Below are positions 16,001 through 23,855 of a DNA stretch of 23,855 nt, piece after piece. The stretch is taken from contig JAZNSN010000022.1 of the NCBI GenBank assembly GCA_045591315.1, forward strand, positions 1-23,855. The letters are read 5' to 3'. How positions within the stretch are numbered: the stretch's first letter is position 1; every line of letters begins with the position of its first letter. Source of the DNA: HGM04593 sp045591315. Its GTDB lineage: Bacteria > Bacteroidota > Bacteroidia > Bacteroidales > Bacteroidaceae. The notes under the pieces are model-generated. The model made no database searches. It worked only from the letters and a program-made list of their open reading frames with translations, and was not told the DNA's origin. Position numbers and translations under genes: made by a program.

Positions 16001-19000
16001 TAACAGTCTCGGCTGACGGTGGTGCTTCTGCTGACTATAAGATATATTACTATGTCAACTCGCAATATGGTAAGTTATATACAACTTCGCCGGAGATAAA
16101 TACGACATTATCAATAGATACTCCACGTGAATACCGAATGTGGATATATAATATTGGCAAGGGGGAAACTGGTAAAATAACATTTTCTCTGCCAGATTGT
16201 ATGGAGACTGTTACTCCTAAGGAGATGTCATCGTTGGTTGCAGGTGACTCGGCTTTGGTCATTATGCGTTTGAAACCGACCGATGATATGAAGATCAACG
16301 TTCCTGTCAAAGGAAAGTTCGGTATAAACTGCGAGAATGGCAGCGGAGTACCAATCTCATTTGAGATAACTCCCGTATCGGATAAAAAGGCTTTCTTGAC
16401 GGTGGATGTAGTGGATGAGAATACGATATACGCAGAAGGCAATCCACATGTCGGCAATGCGTATGTGGTACTGAAGAAACCAACAACTGGGGAGGTAGTG
16501 TGTGAAGGGTATACTGGTGCTGACGGACAATTCTCTGTTGAAACAGATGAAGGGTACTACAAGCTTGAAGTTAATGCCGAGAAACATAAAGGGTACACTA
16601 GATTTATTATGCTTGATCCTGGCAAAACAAACAATCTTGAGGTGTTCCTTCCATACGATGCCATAACATATTCATGGTCGGTTGTTGAAACAGAAATTGA
16701 AGATGAGTATATTGTGGAAACGGTTATGGAATATGACATACGTGTCCCTAAGGCTATTGTTGAAATTGTTTTGCCTAACGAGAAACCTGCTGACAATACT
16801 GTGTTCCCGGTGAAGATTGTAAACAGGGGACTTATTGCAGCTGCAGATATCAGTCTTGATTTGTCGATTCAGGACCAATATGGCAACAAGTTTCCTATAA
16901 CCTTCCTTAATGATCCGTTCGTTGAACGGCTTATGCCATCGAGTACGGAAACCTTCTTTGCGGTAGTTTCTTCAACTCCACGGCCAGCCTTGTCCAAGCA
17001 AAGAGCACAGAGCAACTTCAATAATCTTGGTGCCAAGTGTCTGTATCTGATAAGCAAGGCCAAATATCAGCAATTGTGCAAGCAATACAAGGACGAGAAT
17101 CTGTTTGCCGAGGCTGTAAAGAGGTTCAGTACAGACTCAATATGTCCAAATATGCCTGAACCGTACTACAATGAAGGTGATAATAATCATTATTATGGTA
17201 ATGGTCCTGGAAAACATGGCGGGTCAAATGGAAATTCAGGCAGAGGTTATCATGATGAGACGCTGCTAGTGAATCTGGAAAATCCAAGGGCATATTGTGA
17301 GGATTGGATTCCTGGAAAACTGGTTGCCTTGAACGGCAATATGAAAGGGAAACCGATTAAGGGAATTTCGGCTGATGGCGTATCAAGGGCAAAGATTGTC
17401 CTTGATGAGGAGTCGCTTATTCTCATGCATGAGTATGGCCGTTACGACTTGAAATGGAGTCTATCTGAGGACGTAGGAACTTTGGAGGTCGGCGAGTCTG
17501 TATTTGATGATGTGGTATATGTTGCTCCTGACGATTTCCCATTGAATAATGGTAAGTTCAAACATAGGATAAAAGCAATATTAAGGAGCAGTAAGGATGA
17601 TTATAGAAGTGAGCTGTCAAGTGTAGAGATTGATATTGTACGCCCGCCTTTGTTGCTGCTGCACGGGCTTTTTGGAGATAGAAACACATGGTCTGAATTC
17701 CAGAATTATCTGGTTGGAGAAAAACATCTGTACGAATCATTCGCTATTTTGAACATGGGTTACAAAGGAACGAATAATGTCGAATTCAGTAAGAATGTCG
17801 GTCATGTTGAGTGGCTTGCTTCAAGAGCTATCAACTCCTATACCCATGAAAAATATCAGGCAAGTAAGCTTGATATTGTGGGACATAGTATGGGCGGAAT
17901 TCTCGGACGTTTATACGCTCAAGCAGGAAATGTTGATAAGGTACATAAACTGATTACCGTAAATACTCCACATGCAGGAAGTGAGTTTGCCGATATTATA
18001 TTGTCTCACGAAGAGGATGTTTCTGAATTGCTGAAGATTATGCATGACCATTTCCTGAATGAGAATACTGATTTTAGTCTTGGGGCAATCAAGGATTTGT
18101 CTGTCGGTTCAAAAGCCATAGCAGACTTGAACAGCTATTCATGCCCTGATATACCGGTTCATGCTATAGCGACACACTTAGCCGATAACGTGAATTTAGG
18201 TCGCTTGTCCGGCATGCTTGAGGTCGCTGGCGGCATTTCTAAAAATCGTGGATTTCTTTTAAATGCATTAGGTGTTCTATCTGGAAATTTAGCACACTTT
18301 TTAGATGATATCAGCCAATATCATCCGAAAAGTGACTTTGTAGTCAATATTGAAAGCCAGATTGGAAACCGTAATTCAGCGTCTATAGGCGGTTATACAC
18401 TTATTCCGGGTGTAATGCATATTGGCAGTACTAATAATGCTTCTGTACAAGATAGGATTGAATATTTGCTGAAAGGGAGTGTACACTCCGGTGATTTTAT
18501 ACGGTCGTGGTTCGACCCAGCTCCCAGAGAGTTTGATGAGTCTGGCTGTGTTAAGGAAGGAATCAGTAAAATTGTATGGGATTTAATCCCTGAAGAATGC
18601 GAGACGTATTATGATGTTGTACACGGTACAATCAAAATAATAAATCAAGATTTCAATGTTCCGATATCTGATAAGACTCTGGCTGTCATGTACGATGTCG
18701 CTTCTGGGGCATCTGAATTGAAGGAGGCTATAGAAATGACAGGTGATTTATCGAAAGCAAAAGCTAAAGATACAGGAGATTCTGAGCCTGTGACCTTAGA
18801 GTTTGAGGTGCCATCATATTTTTCGGGGGATATCAAGAGCTTGCTCTTTTTTATTGATGAGACAAATACGTTGCATTGTGGCAAATTCGATTTTACTGTA
18901 GAAAAAGCGATGCTGTCTCCACAGAGAATTGAAGCCGATTCTGTGTACTATATGAATGTGTCCGATACAATATCATTTGGCGTGAAATGTGTTTATACAG

Positions 19001-22000
19001 ATGGCTCGTACAGATATGTAGAACCCGATAATGTCGTGTTTACAGAACCTGTAGCTGCTTATACTGATGGTTATGTTCGTAGCATTAAGGCTGGCAATAG
19101 CAGTGCTATGGTATATTACAAAGGATTGTATTGTGAGACGGAGTTTCTCGTCTATGATGAAGATGATGTTGAAGATGATGATGCAGAAGAAGAGGCAGAA
19201 GAGGAATCTTCTAATATCTGTTCCACAATATCAATGTCATTCAAACAGTCCTCGGTAGTCACACGTCAGGCGTTTCTTGGAACGTTCAAGTTCGCTAACG
19301 GCAATGAATACAACAGCGTTGAAGAGTTCCGGCTATACCTGAGAATTGCAGATGAAGAAGGCAATATTGCTACAGAAAAGGAGTTCTATACCGGTATTGA
19401 AAGCATGAAGGGATTTGTTGGCAAGGCCGAACTTGGTTCTATATGGAGTATAGATGCAGGAAAGGATGGTGAGGTTTCAATAATCTTTATACCTACCAAT
19501 CATGCGGCTCCAGACAAGGAAAAAGAATATGCCTTTGGCGGTTATATCTCATACAAGGATCCTGTTACGGGCGTAATGGTTACTAGGGATATGAATGATG
19601 TAAAACTGAAGGTTTCCCCTTTGCCAAATCTGGAATTCACATACTTCCTCCAGCGTGATGTTTTTGGTGATGACCCATTGACGCAGGTTGTTGAACCAAT
19701 GGTTCCTGCAGAATTCGCATTAGTGATTAATAACAACGGCAATGCAGATGCGAAAAACCTGAAGATTGCAACCGGTCGGCCACAGATTGTGTCTAACGAG
19801 AAAGGGGTACTAGTCAATTTCGATATTGTGTCGGCCGAACTGAATGGTGAAGAGAAGAGTCTTTCTTTGGATGGCAGCTCCGATATGGACTTCGGAACAA
19901 TAAAGAAGGATTCGCAAACCTATGCGCAGTGGTGGCTTCAGTCCTCATTGATGGGACACTTTGTGAAATATGATGTCAACGTGACACGTATATCAAACTA
20001 TGAGGATGAAAACCTGTCGGTGATTGATACTGCATCGATACATGAACTGATCCGTGGCTTTGATTATCTGAAGACACCCGACAAAGGTTTAAGAGCATTC
20101 CTTGTAAATGACATTGAGGATTCGCGTGACTTGCCCGACCGTATATATTTCAGTGATGCAACGAATGAGAATGTTACCATTGCTCAGGATGCAAGTATTG
20201 AGAAGATCAGTGAACAGGAATATATGCTTACGGTGAAACCGGCCTACGAAGGCTGGAACTACGGATATATAGTTGACCCCACAAATGGCAGACAGAAGAT
20301 TGCATCTGTGACATGTAGTGGTGAAGACATAGATGATGAGCAGATGTGGCAGACAGACAGGACTCTTAGGGACGGAAAGGATCCGATCTATGAGAGTCTC
20401 ATACACTTTGCCGATAATTTCTGCAATGCAGAAAAGGTTTACACCCTGATATTCGAAGAAGTACCGGATGTGCTTCTTGCTGTTGATACAATATATGCTG
20501 ATTGTGATCTCTCTGAATTTATTGAGACTCCATTGGAGTGTCTGTATGTGCAGTTCAATAAGCCCATTGATGAGACTAGCTTTACAGTAGAGGATGTCTC
20601 CTTAAACTGTCAAGGTGTAGCCTTAGATGTTTCTGATGTAAGGATTCTCAGAGTGAGTGAGATGCTCTATAAAATTGATCTCTCGAATCTTGAACAGAAC
20701 AATGGATATTATGTTTTGACAGTTCAAACAAAAAATATAACAGATATTGAAGGATATAAAGGAAGTGTGGGCCTTAATGTCGCATGGAATTTATATGCAA
20801 ATGGAGATGTGTATTATGAAATCAGATATATTATAGGTGAAAAGGAACTCGCACTGCCGGAAACGGCAATTAGCAAGGTTGGCCGTACTATAACACTTAG
20901 AGCATCACATGTGGAGGGATATGATTTCCATAATTGGACTAAAGAAGGACATATCTTGTCTAGTGATACAGTATTTGAATATATTGTAGATGACAATGTC
21001 AGGATTGAAGCCAACTATACTAGAATAGAGAATCTTGTGCGTATCAATTATAACAGAAAATCAGGTGTTGTCTCTGGTTCTGCAGAAGGTGTCTATGATT
21101 ATGGAGAGGAGTTAACGCTTTGTGCAACTCCTTTAGATGGATATTTCTTTGCCGGATGGCTGCTGAATGATTCTGTTGTTGAAAATAGTTCACAGACACT
21201 GTCGCTCAAAGTTGATAGACCAATAACGGTAGAGGCTGTATTCAAGTCTTACGTTTTAGGTGATGTCGATGGTAATGGGGAAGTAACAGCTACAGATATT
21301 TCAATGCTTGCCTCATTTATTATAGGAAAGGATACACCTGAATTTATGGAAAGAATGAGGGGTGATTTTAATAAGGACAACCTCTTGAGTATAGCTGATG
21401 TTGTTGGTGTGGCAGGCCTTGCTTCTGGTATTGAGTTGAACGGCTCTGTATCAAGTACGGACAATGTCGCTTTAAAAGGTATTGATTTTGAGGCTGTAGC
21501 GGGACAGGAAACCCTTATGTCATTGCTCCTTGAGCTTGCCGACGGTGCATATTACGGATTGCAAGCAGATGTCGTTCTGCCTACGGGAATGGAGGTAAAG
21601 GATATTGAGCTTGCGGCTCACTTGACTGATTACAATGTTGAGTATGGTTGTGTGGATAATAACAAATGGCGCATATTGGTCTATTCTGCACAAATGAAAA
21701 GATTGCCTGGATTTGATAAACTGCTTGATCTCGTATTATTCCCTGTCGGAGATATTCCTTCAGAAGATAGCTTTATAGAGTTATGTGGTGCAAAATTAGT
21801 TGATGCTCTTCTTGATGAGGTTGATTTAAAATCATCATATGTCTATTTCAATTCAATAACAGATGGAATTGACCTCATCAGAACTGATATGGCAATAGAA
21901 GGCGGTACGGCTCTTTTCATAACATCTTTGATTGAAGATGCTATAATGATTTATTCATTGGATGGCCGTGCAATACGTTCTGTTATGGTACGTCCTGGCA

Positions 22001-22065
22001 AAAATGTTATCAGGCTTCCTCGTGGAGTCTATATGGTATGTGGACAAAAAGTCGTTATCAAATAA
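13024..22065 (+). CDS. Giant modular surface protein with embedded serine lipase/esterase domain
   Basis: 3013 aa, exported (signal peptide to about A26; an ATG at 13036 is a likelier start). By eye, in order: cohesin-like module (28-165), CARDB-like (167-286), four Calx-beta-like repeats (288-700) joined by acidic turns (KDNELP, YDNDMP, TDDDSP), CARDB-like (704-818), further beta modules, carboxypeptidase-regulatory-like module (1123-1209), Gly/Asn-rich linker (1380-1411), alpha/beta-hydrolase (1540-1830), Ig-like region, acidic run (2045-2061), CARDB-like region, SbsA-like Ig (2505-2590), two InlB-like repeats (2598-2740), dockerin with two intact calcium loops (D2747-D2758, D2781-D2792), cohesin-like module (2815-2945) and a sorting tail ending GKNVIRLPRGVYMVCGQKVV. 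The hydrolase has oxyanion HG (1547-1548), GHSMGG with S1622, D1771 in SDFVVNIESQ and H1799 in GVMHIGST, a complete candidate triad of PGAP1/triacylglycerol-lipase type. Likely role: surface ester hydrolysis on an adhesive scaffold. Module limits are approximate. Confidence 0.85.
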   Translation: MYLIMNILKRAYIIIFLMLFVQIANAQQRNRLHIPEVYGMPGSDVTLAIHLDNTSFITAFQFTLDLPEGFVADLSSLTLADRNEDHIVTSKPLGDNKYLIVGYSASNKPLRGNSGKLLTLKIKIPLSCVEDEKYAVGISELLLCLSDGNNVADEPEESYVCILKTPDLSVSDVGCNLSQVAPGENIEVSWSVRNVGGSVANDGWKEYIFFSDENDGTEKLLAATNYNDGIEPGAIVARNVSFTVPDVLGMDGGVGLYVKLIPYSTTGELPGNDGNNVASATSGIVLGKRAYLELENSIIPEAGQSSVRCKVVRSGGWGDKEVFDVFSDSDRLTVPSSVTIEEGQSAAYFNINVIDNNILDMNDSVLVRLQSDSYGELEKYIIIKDNELPKLYIETGNSEYYEGDTVMLTVNSEIIVPYDLTVSLACENANRVRIPKNLTIPAGSNSAQTYAVVVDDNLPALTVTPSIKAYANNFTTAERVIIVYDNDMPEFELSLIPAAVNESSGASATIATIRRTKNIDSKAVLKLKDNSNGRIYYLKNPLTFKPGVETMQIEIGVVDDHVIDGDKEYIISGNVYLSDCDCTAGGVDEASCSSTLVVTDDDSPSLSFLYDSNIVFEGAIGTSITVNRNFDSDKELAVTLSSNNDRLLFDRSVVIPAGMRSATFNVSAEQNEHADDTELVSLNAKADGVSDGNCWIVINDRSLADARIKLTIDDEVLYAGKNCTATAIIYNDGNVVLPENLPFLVFFNKNENRKECKTLSPVNPGDSLVMKISDLLLPNRLGSNKVQAVVNPDACFEELLYINNNSNVCNIDIEIPYDVTVSAEKERYGQNDVVMIYGTVSGDFDRNTEVEVFFINNGSRLAVPVKIEEDGSFSLEFALPHKMIGEVEVGVCFPGSDSRDVSDSFIVNGIYTDNYYDAVDLVVNEELKGKFIVYNPCDIMQSNVNVTIGEESGNSEFNFEYPKSIEPYDSIVVEYTARPNAVTEGLDWQLLPLTVSADGGASADYKIYYYVNSQYGKLYTTSPEINTTLSIDTPREYRMWIYNIGKGETGKITFSLPDCMETVTPKEMSSLVAGDSALVIMRLKPTDDMKINVPVKGKFGINCENGSGVPISFEITPVSDKKAFLTVDVVDENTIYAEGNPHVGNAYVVLKKPTTGEVVCEGYTGADGQFSVETDEGYYKLEVNAEKHKGYTRFIMLDPGKTNNLEVFLPYDAITYSWSVVETEIEDEYIVETVMEYDIRVPKAIVEIVLPNEKPADNTVFPVKIVNRGLIAAADISLDLSIQDQYGNKFPITFLNDPFVERLMPSSTETFFAVVSSTPRPALSKQRAQSNFNNLGAKCLYLISKAKYQQLCKQYKDENLFAEAVKRFSTDSICPNMPEPYYNEGDNNHYYGNGPGKHGGSNGNSGRGYHDETLLVNLENPRAYCEDWIPGKLVALNGNMKGKPIKGISADGVSRAKIVLDEESLILMHEYGRYDLKWSLSEDVGTLEVGESVFDDVVYVAPDDFPLNNGKFKHRIKAILRSSKDDYRSELSSVEIDIVRPPLLLLHGLFGDRNTWSEFQNYLVGEKHLYESFAILNMGYKGTNNVEFSKNVGHVEWLASRAINSYTHEKYQASKLDIVGHSMGGILGRLYAQAGNVDKVHKLITVNTPHAGSEFADIILSHEEDVSELLKIMHDHFLNENTDFSLGAIKDLSVGSKAIADLNSYSCPDIPVHAIATHLADNVNLGRLSGMLEVAGGISKNRGFLLNALGVLSGNLAHFLDDISQYHPKSDFVVNIESQIGNRNSASIGGYTLIPGVMHIGSTNNASVQDRIEYLLKGSVHSGDFIRSWFDPAPREFDESGCVKEGISKIVWDLIPEECETYYDVVHGTIKIINQDFNVPISDKTLAVMYDVASGASELKEAIEMTGDLSKAKAKDTGDSEPVTLEFEVPSYFSGDIKSLLFFIDETNTLHCGKFDFTVEKAMLSPQRIEADSVYYMNVSDTISFGVKCVYTDGSYRYVEPDNVVFTEPVAAYTDGYVRSIKAGNSSAMVYYKGLYCETEFLVYDEDDVEDDDAEEEAEEESSNICSTISMSFKQSSVVTRQAFLGTFKFANGNEYNSVEEFRLYLRIADEEGNIATEKEFYTGIESMKGFVGKAELGSIWSIDAGKDGEVSIIFIPTNHAAPDKEKEYAFGGYISYKDPVTGVMVTRDMNDVKLKVSPLPNLEFTYFLQRDVFGDDPLTQVVEPMVPAEFALVINNNGNADAKNLKIATGRPQIVSNEKGVLVNFDIVSAELNGEEKSLSLDGSSDMDFGTIKKDSQTYAQWWLQSSLMGHFVKYDVNVTRISNYEDENLSVIDTASIHELIRGFDYLKTPDKGLRAFLVNDIEDSRDLPDRIYFSDATNENVTIAQDASIEKISEQEYMLTVKPAYEGWNYGYIVDPTNGRQKIASVTCSGEDIDDEQMWQTDRTLRDGKDPIYESLIHFADNFCNAEKVYTLIFEEVPDVLLAVDTIYADCDLSEFIETPLECLYVQFNKPIDETSFTVEDVSLNCQGVALDVSDVRILRVSEMLYKIDLSNLEQNNGYYVLTVQTKNITDIEGYKGSVGLNVAWNLYANGDVYYEIRYIIGEKELALPETAISKVGRTITLRASHVEGYDFHNWTKEGHILSSDTVFEYIVDDNVRIEANYTRIENLVRINYNRKSGVVSGSAEGVYDYGEELTLCATPLDGYFFAGWLLNDSVVENSSQTLSLKVDRPITVEAVFKSYVLGDVDGNGEVTATDISMLASFIIGKDTPEFMERMRGDFNKDNLLSIADVVGVAGLASGIELNGSVSSTDNVALKGIDFEAVAGQETLMSLLLELADGAYYGLQADVVLPTGMEVKDIELAAHLTDYNVEYGCVDNNKWRILVYSAQMKRLPGFDKLLDLVLFPVGDIPSEDSFIELCGAKLVDALLDEVDLKSSYVYFNSITDGIDLIRTDMAIEGGTALFITSLIEDAIMIYSLDGRAIRSVMVRPGKNVIRLPRGVYMVCGQKVVIK

Positions 22066-22116
22066 ATTGGAAATGTAGTTTATACTTTTTATGAAATTCA
22101 AATAGTTTTTGATTAT

Positions 22117-23094
22117 ATGAGATTCTTAAAGTTTTTTGCAGCAGCTGTAATGTGTACAGCACTTTTCGCATCATGTGCCGAGGCACAGAAGAATAGGGCA
22201 GGTGACAAGCCTGTAGTGTATATGACAAAGGAGATAACCCCGGAAGCTCTTGTCAGAATCTATGAGGCATTAGGTGTTGTTCCCGAAGGCCGTGTTGCGG
22301 TCAAGATTTCTACCGGAGAACCAGGAGGACACAACTTCCTGCAACCGTCGTTGATTAAAGACCTTGTAAATAAGGTGAACGGTACAATAGTGGAGTGCAA
22401 TACCGCATATAAGGGCCCTCGCTTCGAGACCGAGACACATATGAAGGTGTTTGAGGACCATGGCTTCACTGCGATTGCTCCGGTTGACCTTCTTGACGGT
22501 TACGATGAGGTCAGGATTCCTGTCAAGGATACTACGCATATCAAGTACAATATTGTAGGAAAGAATATGCTGAACTACGACTGGATGGTTAACCTCGCTC
22601 ATTTCAAGGGGCATGCAATGGGCGGTTTCGGTGGTGTGCTGAAGAACCAGTCAATCGGTATTGCGTCATCGAACGGCAAGGCATATATCCATTCGGCCGG
22701 TGCAATAGAGGACAAGGAACTTATATGGAAGCATACTGCCGAGCAGGACAAGTTCATTGAATCGATGGCTGCTGCAGCGCAGTCGGTGCACGATTATTTC
22801 GAGGGCCGTATCATATACATTAATGTCATGAACAATCTTTCGGTAGATTGCGATTGCGATTCTAGCCCAGCCGACCCCGAAATGAAAGATGTCGGTATTC
22901 TGGCTTCCCTTGACCCTGTAGCACTTGACCAGGCTTGCGTTGACCTCGTGTTCAACTATCCTTCGACCGACGACGACAATGCGGCTGCACTCATAGAGCG
23001 CATAAATTCACGTCATGGTGTGCATATATTAGAACATGCCGGCAAGATAGGCCTTGGTTCACGCGAGTATCTCCTTGTAAGTATTGACGAGTAA
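22117..23094 (+). CDS. Exported DUF362 family protein
   Basis: A 325-aa protein of the DUF362 family. Family hallmarks are AHFKGHAMGGFGGVLKNQSI (161-180) and ILASLDPVALDQACVDL (261-277). The N-terminus is exported: either a lipoprotein (LFASC, C20; F at -3 is unusual) or cleavage after AEA (residue 23). Many family members carry a 4Fe-4S ferredoxin segment; none of the CxxCxxC type is present here, only a short CDCD (245-248) that might bind metal. The function of this family is not established; a role in redox or metal handling is inference. The gene starts 51 nt after the giant gene, with no clear terminator between. Its base composition returns to that of the housekeeping genes, so it probably belongs to the ancestral backbone. 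Confidence 0.85.
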   Translation: MRFLKFFAAAVMCTALFASCAEAQKNRAGDKPVVYMTKEITPEALVRIYEALGVVPEGRVAVKISTGEPGGHNFLQPSLIKDLVNKVNGTIVECNTAYKGPRFETETHMKVFEDHGFTAIAPVDLLDGYDEVRIPVKDTTHIKYNIVGKNMLNYDWMVNLAHFKGHAMGGFGGVLKNQSIGIASSNGKAYIHSAGAIEDKELIWKHTAEQDKFIESMAAAAQSVHDYFEGRIIYINVMNNLSVDCDCDSSPADPEMKDVGILASLDPVALDQACVDLVFNYPSTDDDNAAALIERINSRHGVHILEHAGKIGLGSREYLLVSIDE

Positions 23095-23097
23095 GCG

Positions 23098-23712
23098 ATG
23101 ATGCGTCTGTTATTGCCGTTCTCCTTGCTGCTCTTCCTTATCGGGTGTCATTCTTCATCCGAAGAGGAGCGTAGGGAAAAGGTCCGTAATACCGTCGAAC
23201 GTCAAATGAGGGATTTTCCTCATTCGACATTGCAGGATATATACAAGAGCTTCTTTCAGGACCGTTTCGGCCCTGGGCACATGGTAGCTGATACTTCCCG
23301 TGCGGCAGCTTATCTCCGTGAAGAGCTGTCAAAGATCAGTGATCATGCAGCTATGCTTTATGAACCGACAGGGTGTGACGGGAACTACTATAGGGTATCT
23401 TTGTCTGTTGTTGCCGGTGGAAGAGTTCCTTTTGATGTTTATCTTAATGCTTTTCTGTCAAGCGTACGCGAGGTAGGCTGCAATGAAGTGAAAGATTGGG
23501 CCGCCGAATGGCAATGGATTGAGGAGGTGATATCGGATATGGAGGCCGTAATCCCTAACTCGGAAGCAGATGCTCTTGCCATCAGAGAATTGTTGCAGCA
23601 AGGATTCTATGCAGTGCATCATAGCAAGGCTTATAATGAACATTATGCCCCGCATTATCGCATAATAGAAAAAGGCATCTTTGAAAAGGAGATTCTCCCG
23701 TTGCTGGATTGA
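23098..23712 (+). CDS. Conserved-looking lipoprotein of unknown function
   Basis: A 204-aa protein with a clear lipoprotein signal (MMRLLLPFSL, lipobox LIGC with C17) and a polar, acidic start of the mature part (CHSSSEEE) that may direct it to the cell surface. The rest is soluble and mainly helical. Notable segments are FFQDRFGPGHMV, CDGNYYRVSLSVV and the His/Tyr-rich AVHHSKAYNEHYAPHYRII near residues 174-192, which could coordinate metal. I do not recognise a family with certainty. It begins 3 nt after the DUF362 stop and ends just before a strong terminator, so the two genes form one transcript and probably one task. Confidence 0.75.
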   Translation: MMRLLLPFSLLLFLIGCHSSSEEERREKVRNTVERQMRDFPHSTLQDIYKSFFQDRFGPGHMVADTSRAAAYLREELSKISDHAAMLYEPTGCDGNYYRVSLSVVAGGRVPFDVYLNAFLSSVREVGCNEVKDWAAEWQWIEEVISDMEAVIPNSEADALAIRELLQQGFYAVHHSKAYNEHYAPHYRIIEKGIFEKEILPLLD

Positions 23713-23716
23713 ATAT

Positions 23717-23757
23717 GAGGCCGAGTCAAAAGTAATTTTGGCTCGGTCTCTGTTTTT
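23717..23757 (+). terminator. Strong intrinsic terminator after the lipoprotein gene
   Basis: A 15-bp stem (23717-23731 with 23736-23750, two G-U wobbles) with a GTAA loop is followed by TGTTTTT. It lies 4 nt after the stop codon and closes the rightward unit. Confidence 0.88.
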
Positions 23758-23774
23758 CGGTGATTTTTCCGTTT

Positions 23775-23806
23775 TTGCCTGCAAATTCGAAAAAATATCA
23801 TTTTTG
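23775..23806 (+). promoter_or_regulatory. Possible promoter for a gene starting at the right edge
   Basis: TTG (23775-23777) is followed after 21 nt by CATTTTTG (23799-23806), one mismatch from TAnnTTTG. It sits just after the terminator, where a new transcription unit would be expected. Confidence 0.4.
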
Positions 23807-23822
23807 TACGCATAAATCCTTC

Positions 23823-23855
23823 ATGCCGCCCGACAACATTCCCAATATGCTCCAA
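23823..23855 (+). CDS. Possible start of a truncated gene at the window edge
   Basis: An ATG 16 nt after the possible -7 box opens a frame (MPPDNIPNMLQ) that stays open to the last base. Only 11 codons are visible, so neither the reality of the gene nor its product can be judged. Confidence 0.3.
   Translation, partial: MPPDNIPNMLQ

Noticed and set aside
22840..22863. CDCD stretch of the DUF362 protein as an iron-sulphur site
   Set aside because: There are only two cysteines and no CxxCxxCxxxC pattern, so a 4Fe-4S cluster of ferredoxin type cannot be supported.

Overview
The window is chromosomal DNA of a member of the Bacteroidota, most likely the order Bacteroidales. Several promoter-like sites match the Bacteroidota pattern (TTG, a spacer of about 20 nt, then TAnnTTTG). 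The lipoproteins carry acidic or polar residues straight after the lipobox cysteine. Two large secreted proteins end in Por-type (type IX secretion) sorting tails, and the housekeeping proteins look like Bacteroidales orthologues. The genus cannot be fixed from the sequence alone.

Left part (1-580). A leftward promoter at the edge drives something outside the window. Next come a structured non-coding stretch closed by a strong leftward intrinsic terminator, and a tRNA-Gly(CCC) gene on the minus strand with its own -7 box and a downstream hairpin.

Housekeeping block (584-8434, all minus strand). A tightly packed seven-gene run is read in the order dcp-like M3 peptidase, small lipoprotein, dCMP deaminase, S41 carboxy-terminal processing peptidase, bile acid:sodium symporter family transporter, menG/ubiE and menA. 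The last two are the late membrane steps of menaquinone synthesis and overlap. Upstream is a separately promoted flavin reductase-like gene with a very good Bacteroidota promoter.

Accessory surface locus (8760-22065, plus strand). Three secreted proteins are encoded nearly without gaps: an Asn-rich right-handed beta-helix protein (343 aa), a repeat/LRR/dockerin-like protein (1080 aa) and a 3013-aa modular giant. The giant combines cohesin-like, CARDB-like and four Calx-beta-like modules, a serine lipase/esterase domain of the PGAP1/triacylglycerol-lipase type with a complete candidate Ser-Asp-His triad, SbsA-like and InlB-like repeats, a dockerin, a second cohesin-like module and a sorting tail. 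The two larger proteins share the same C-terminal order (dockerin, cohesin-like, sorting tail), which suggests they meet on the cell surface. This locus is visibly richer in A/T than its flanks and looks like an accessory insertion. It is the best candidate here for an undescribed system: a surface-anchored lipase presented on an adhesin-like scaffold with co-produced partners.

Right part (22117-23855). A DUF362-type exported protein and a small lipoprotein form a two-gene unit closed by a strong rightward terminator. A possible promoter and the first codons of another gene follow at the window edge.
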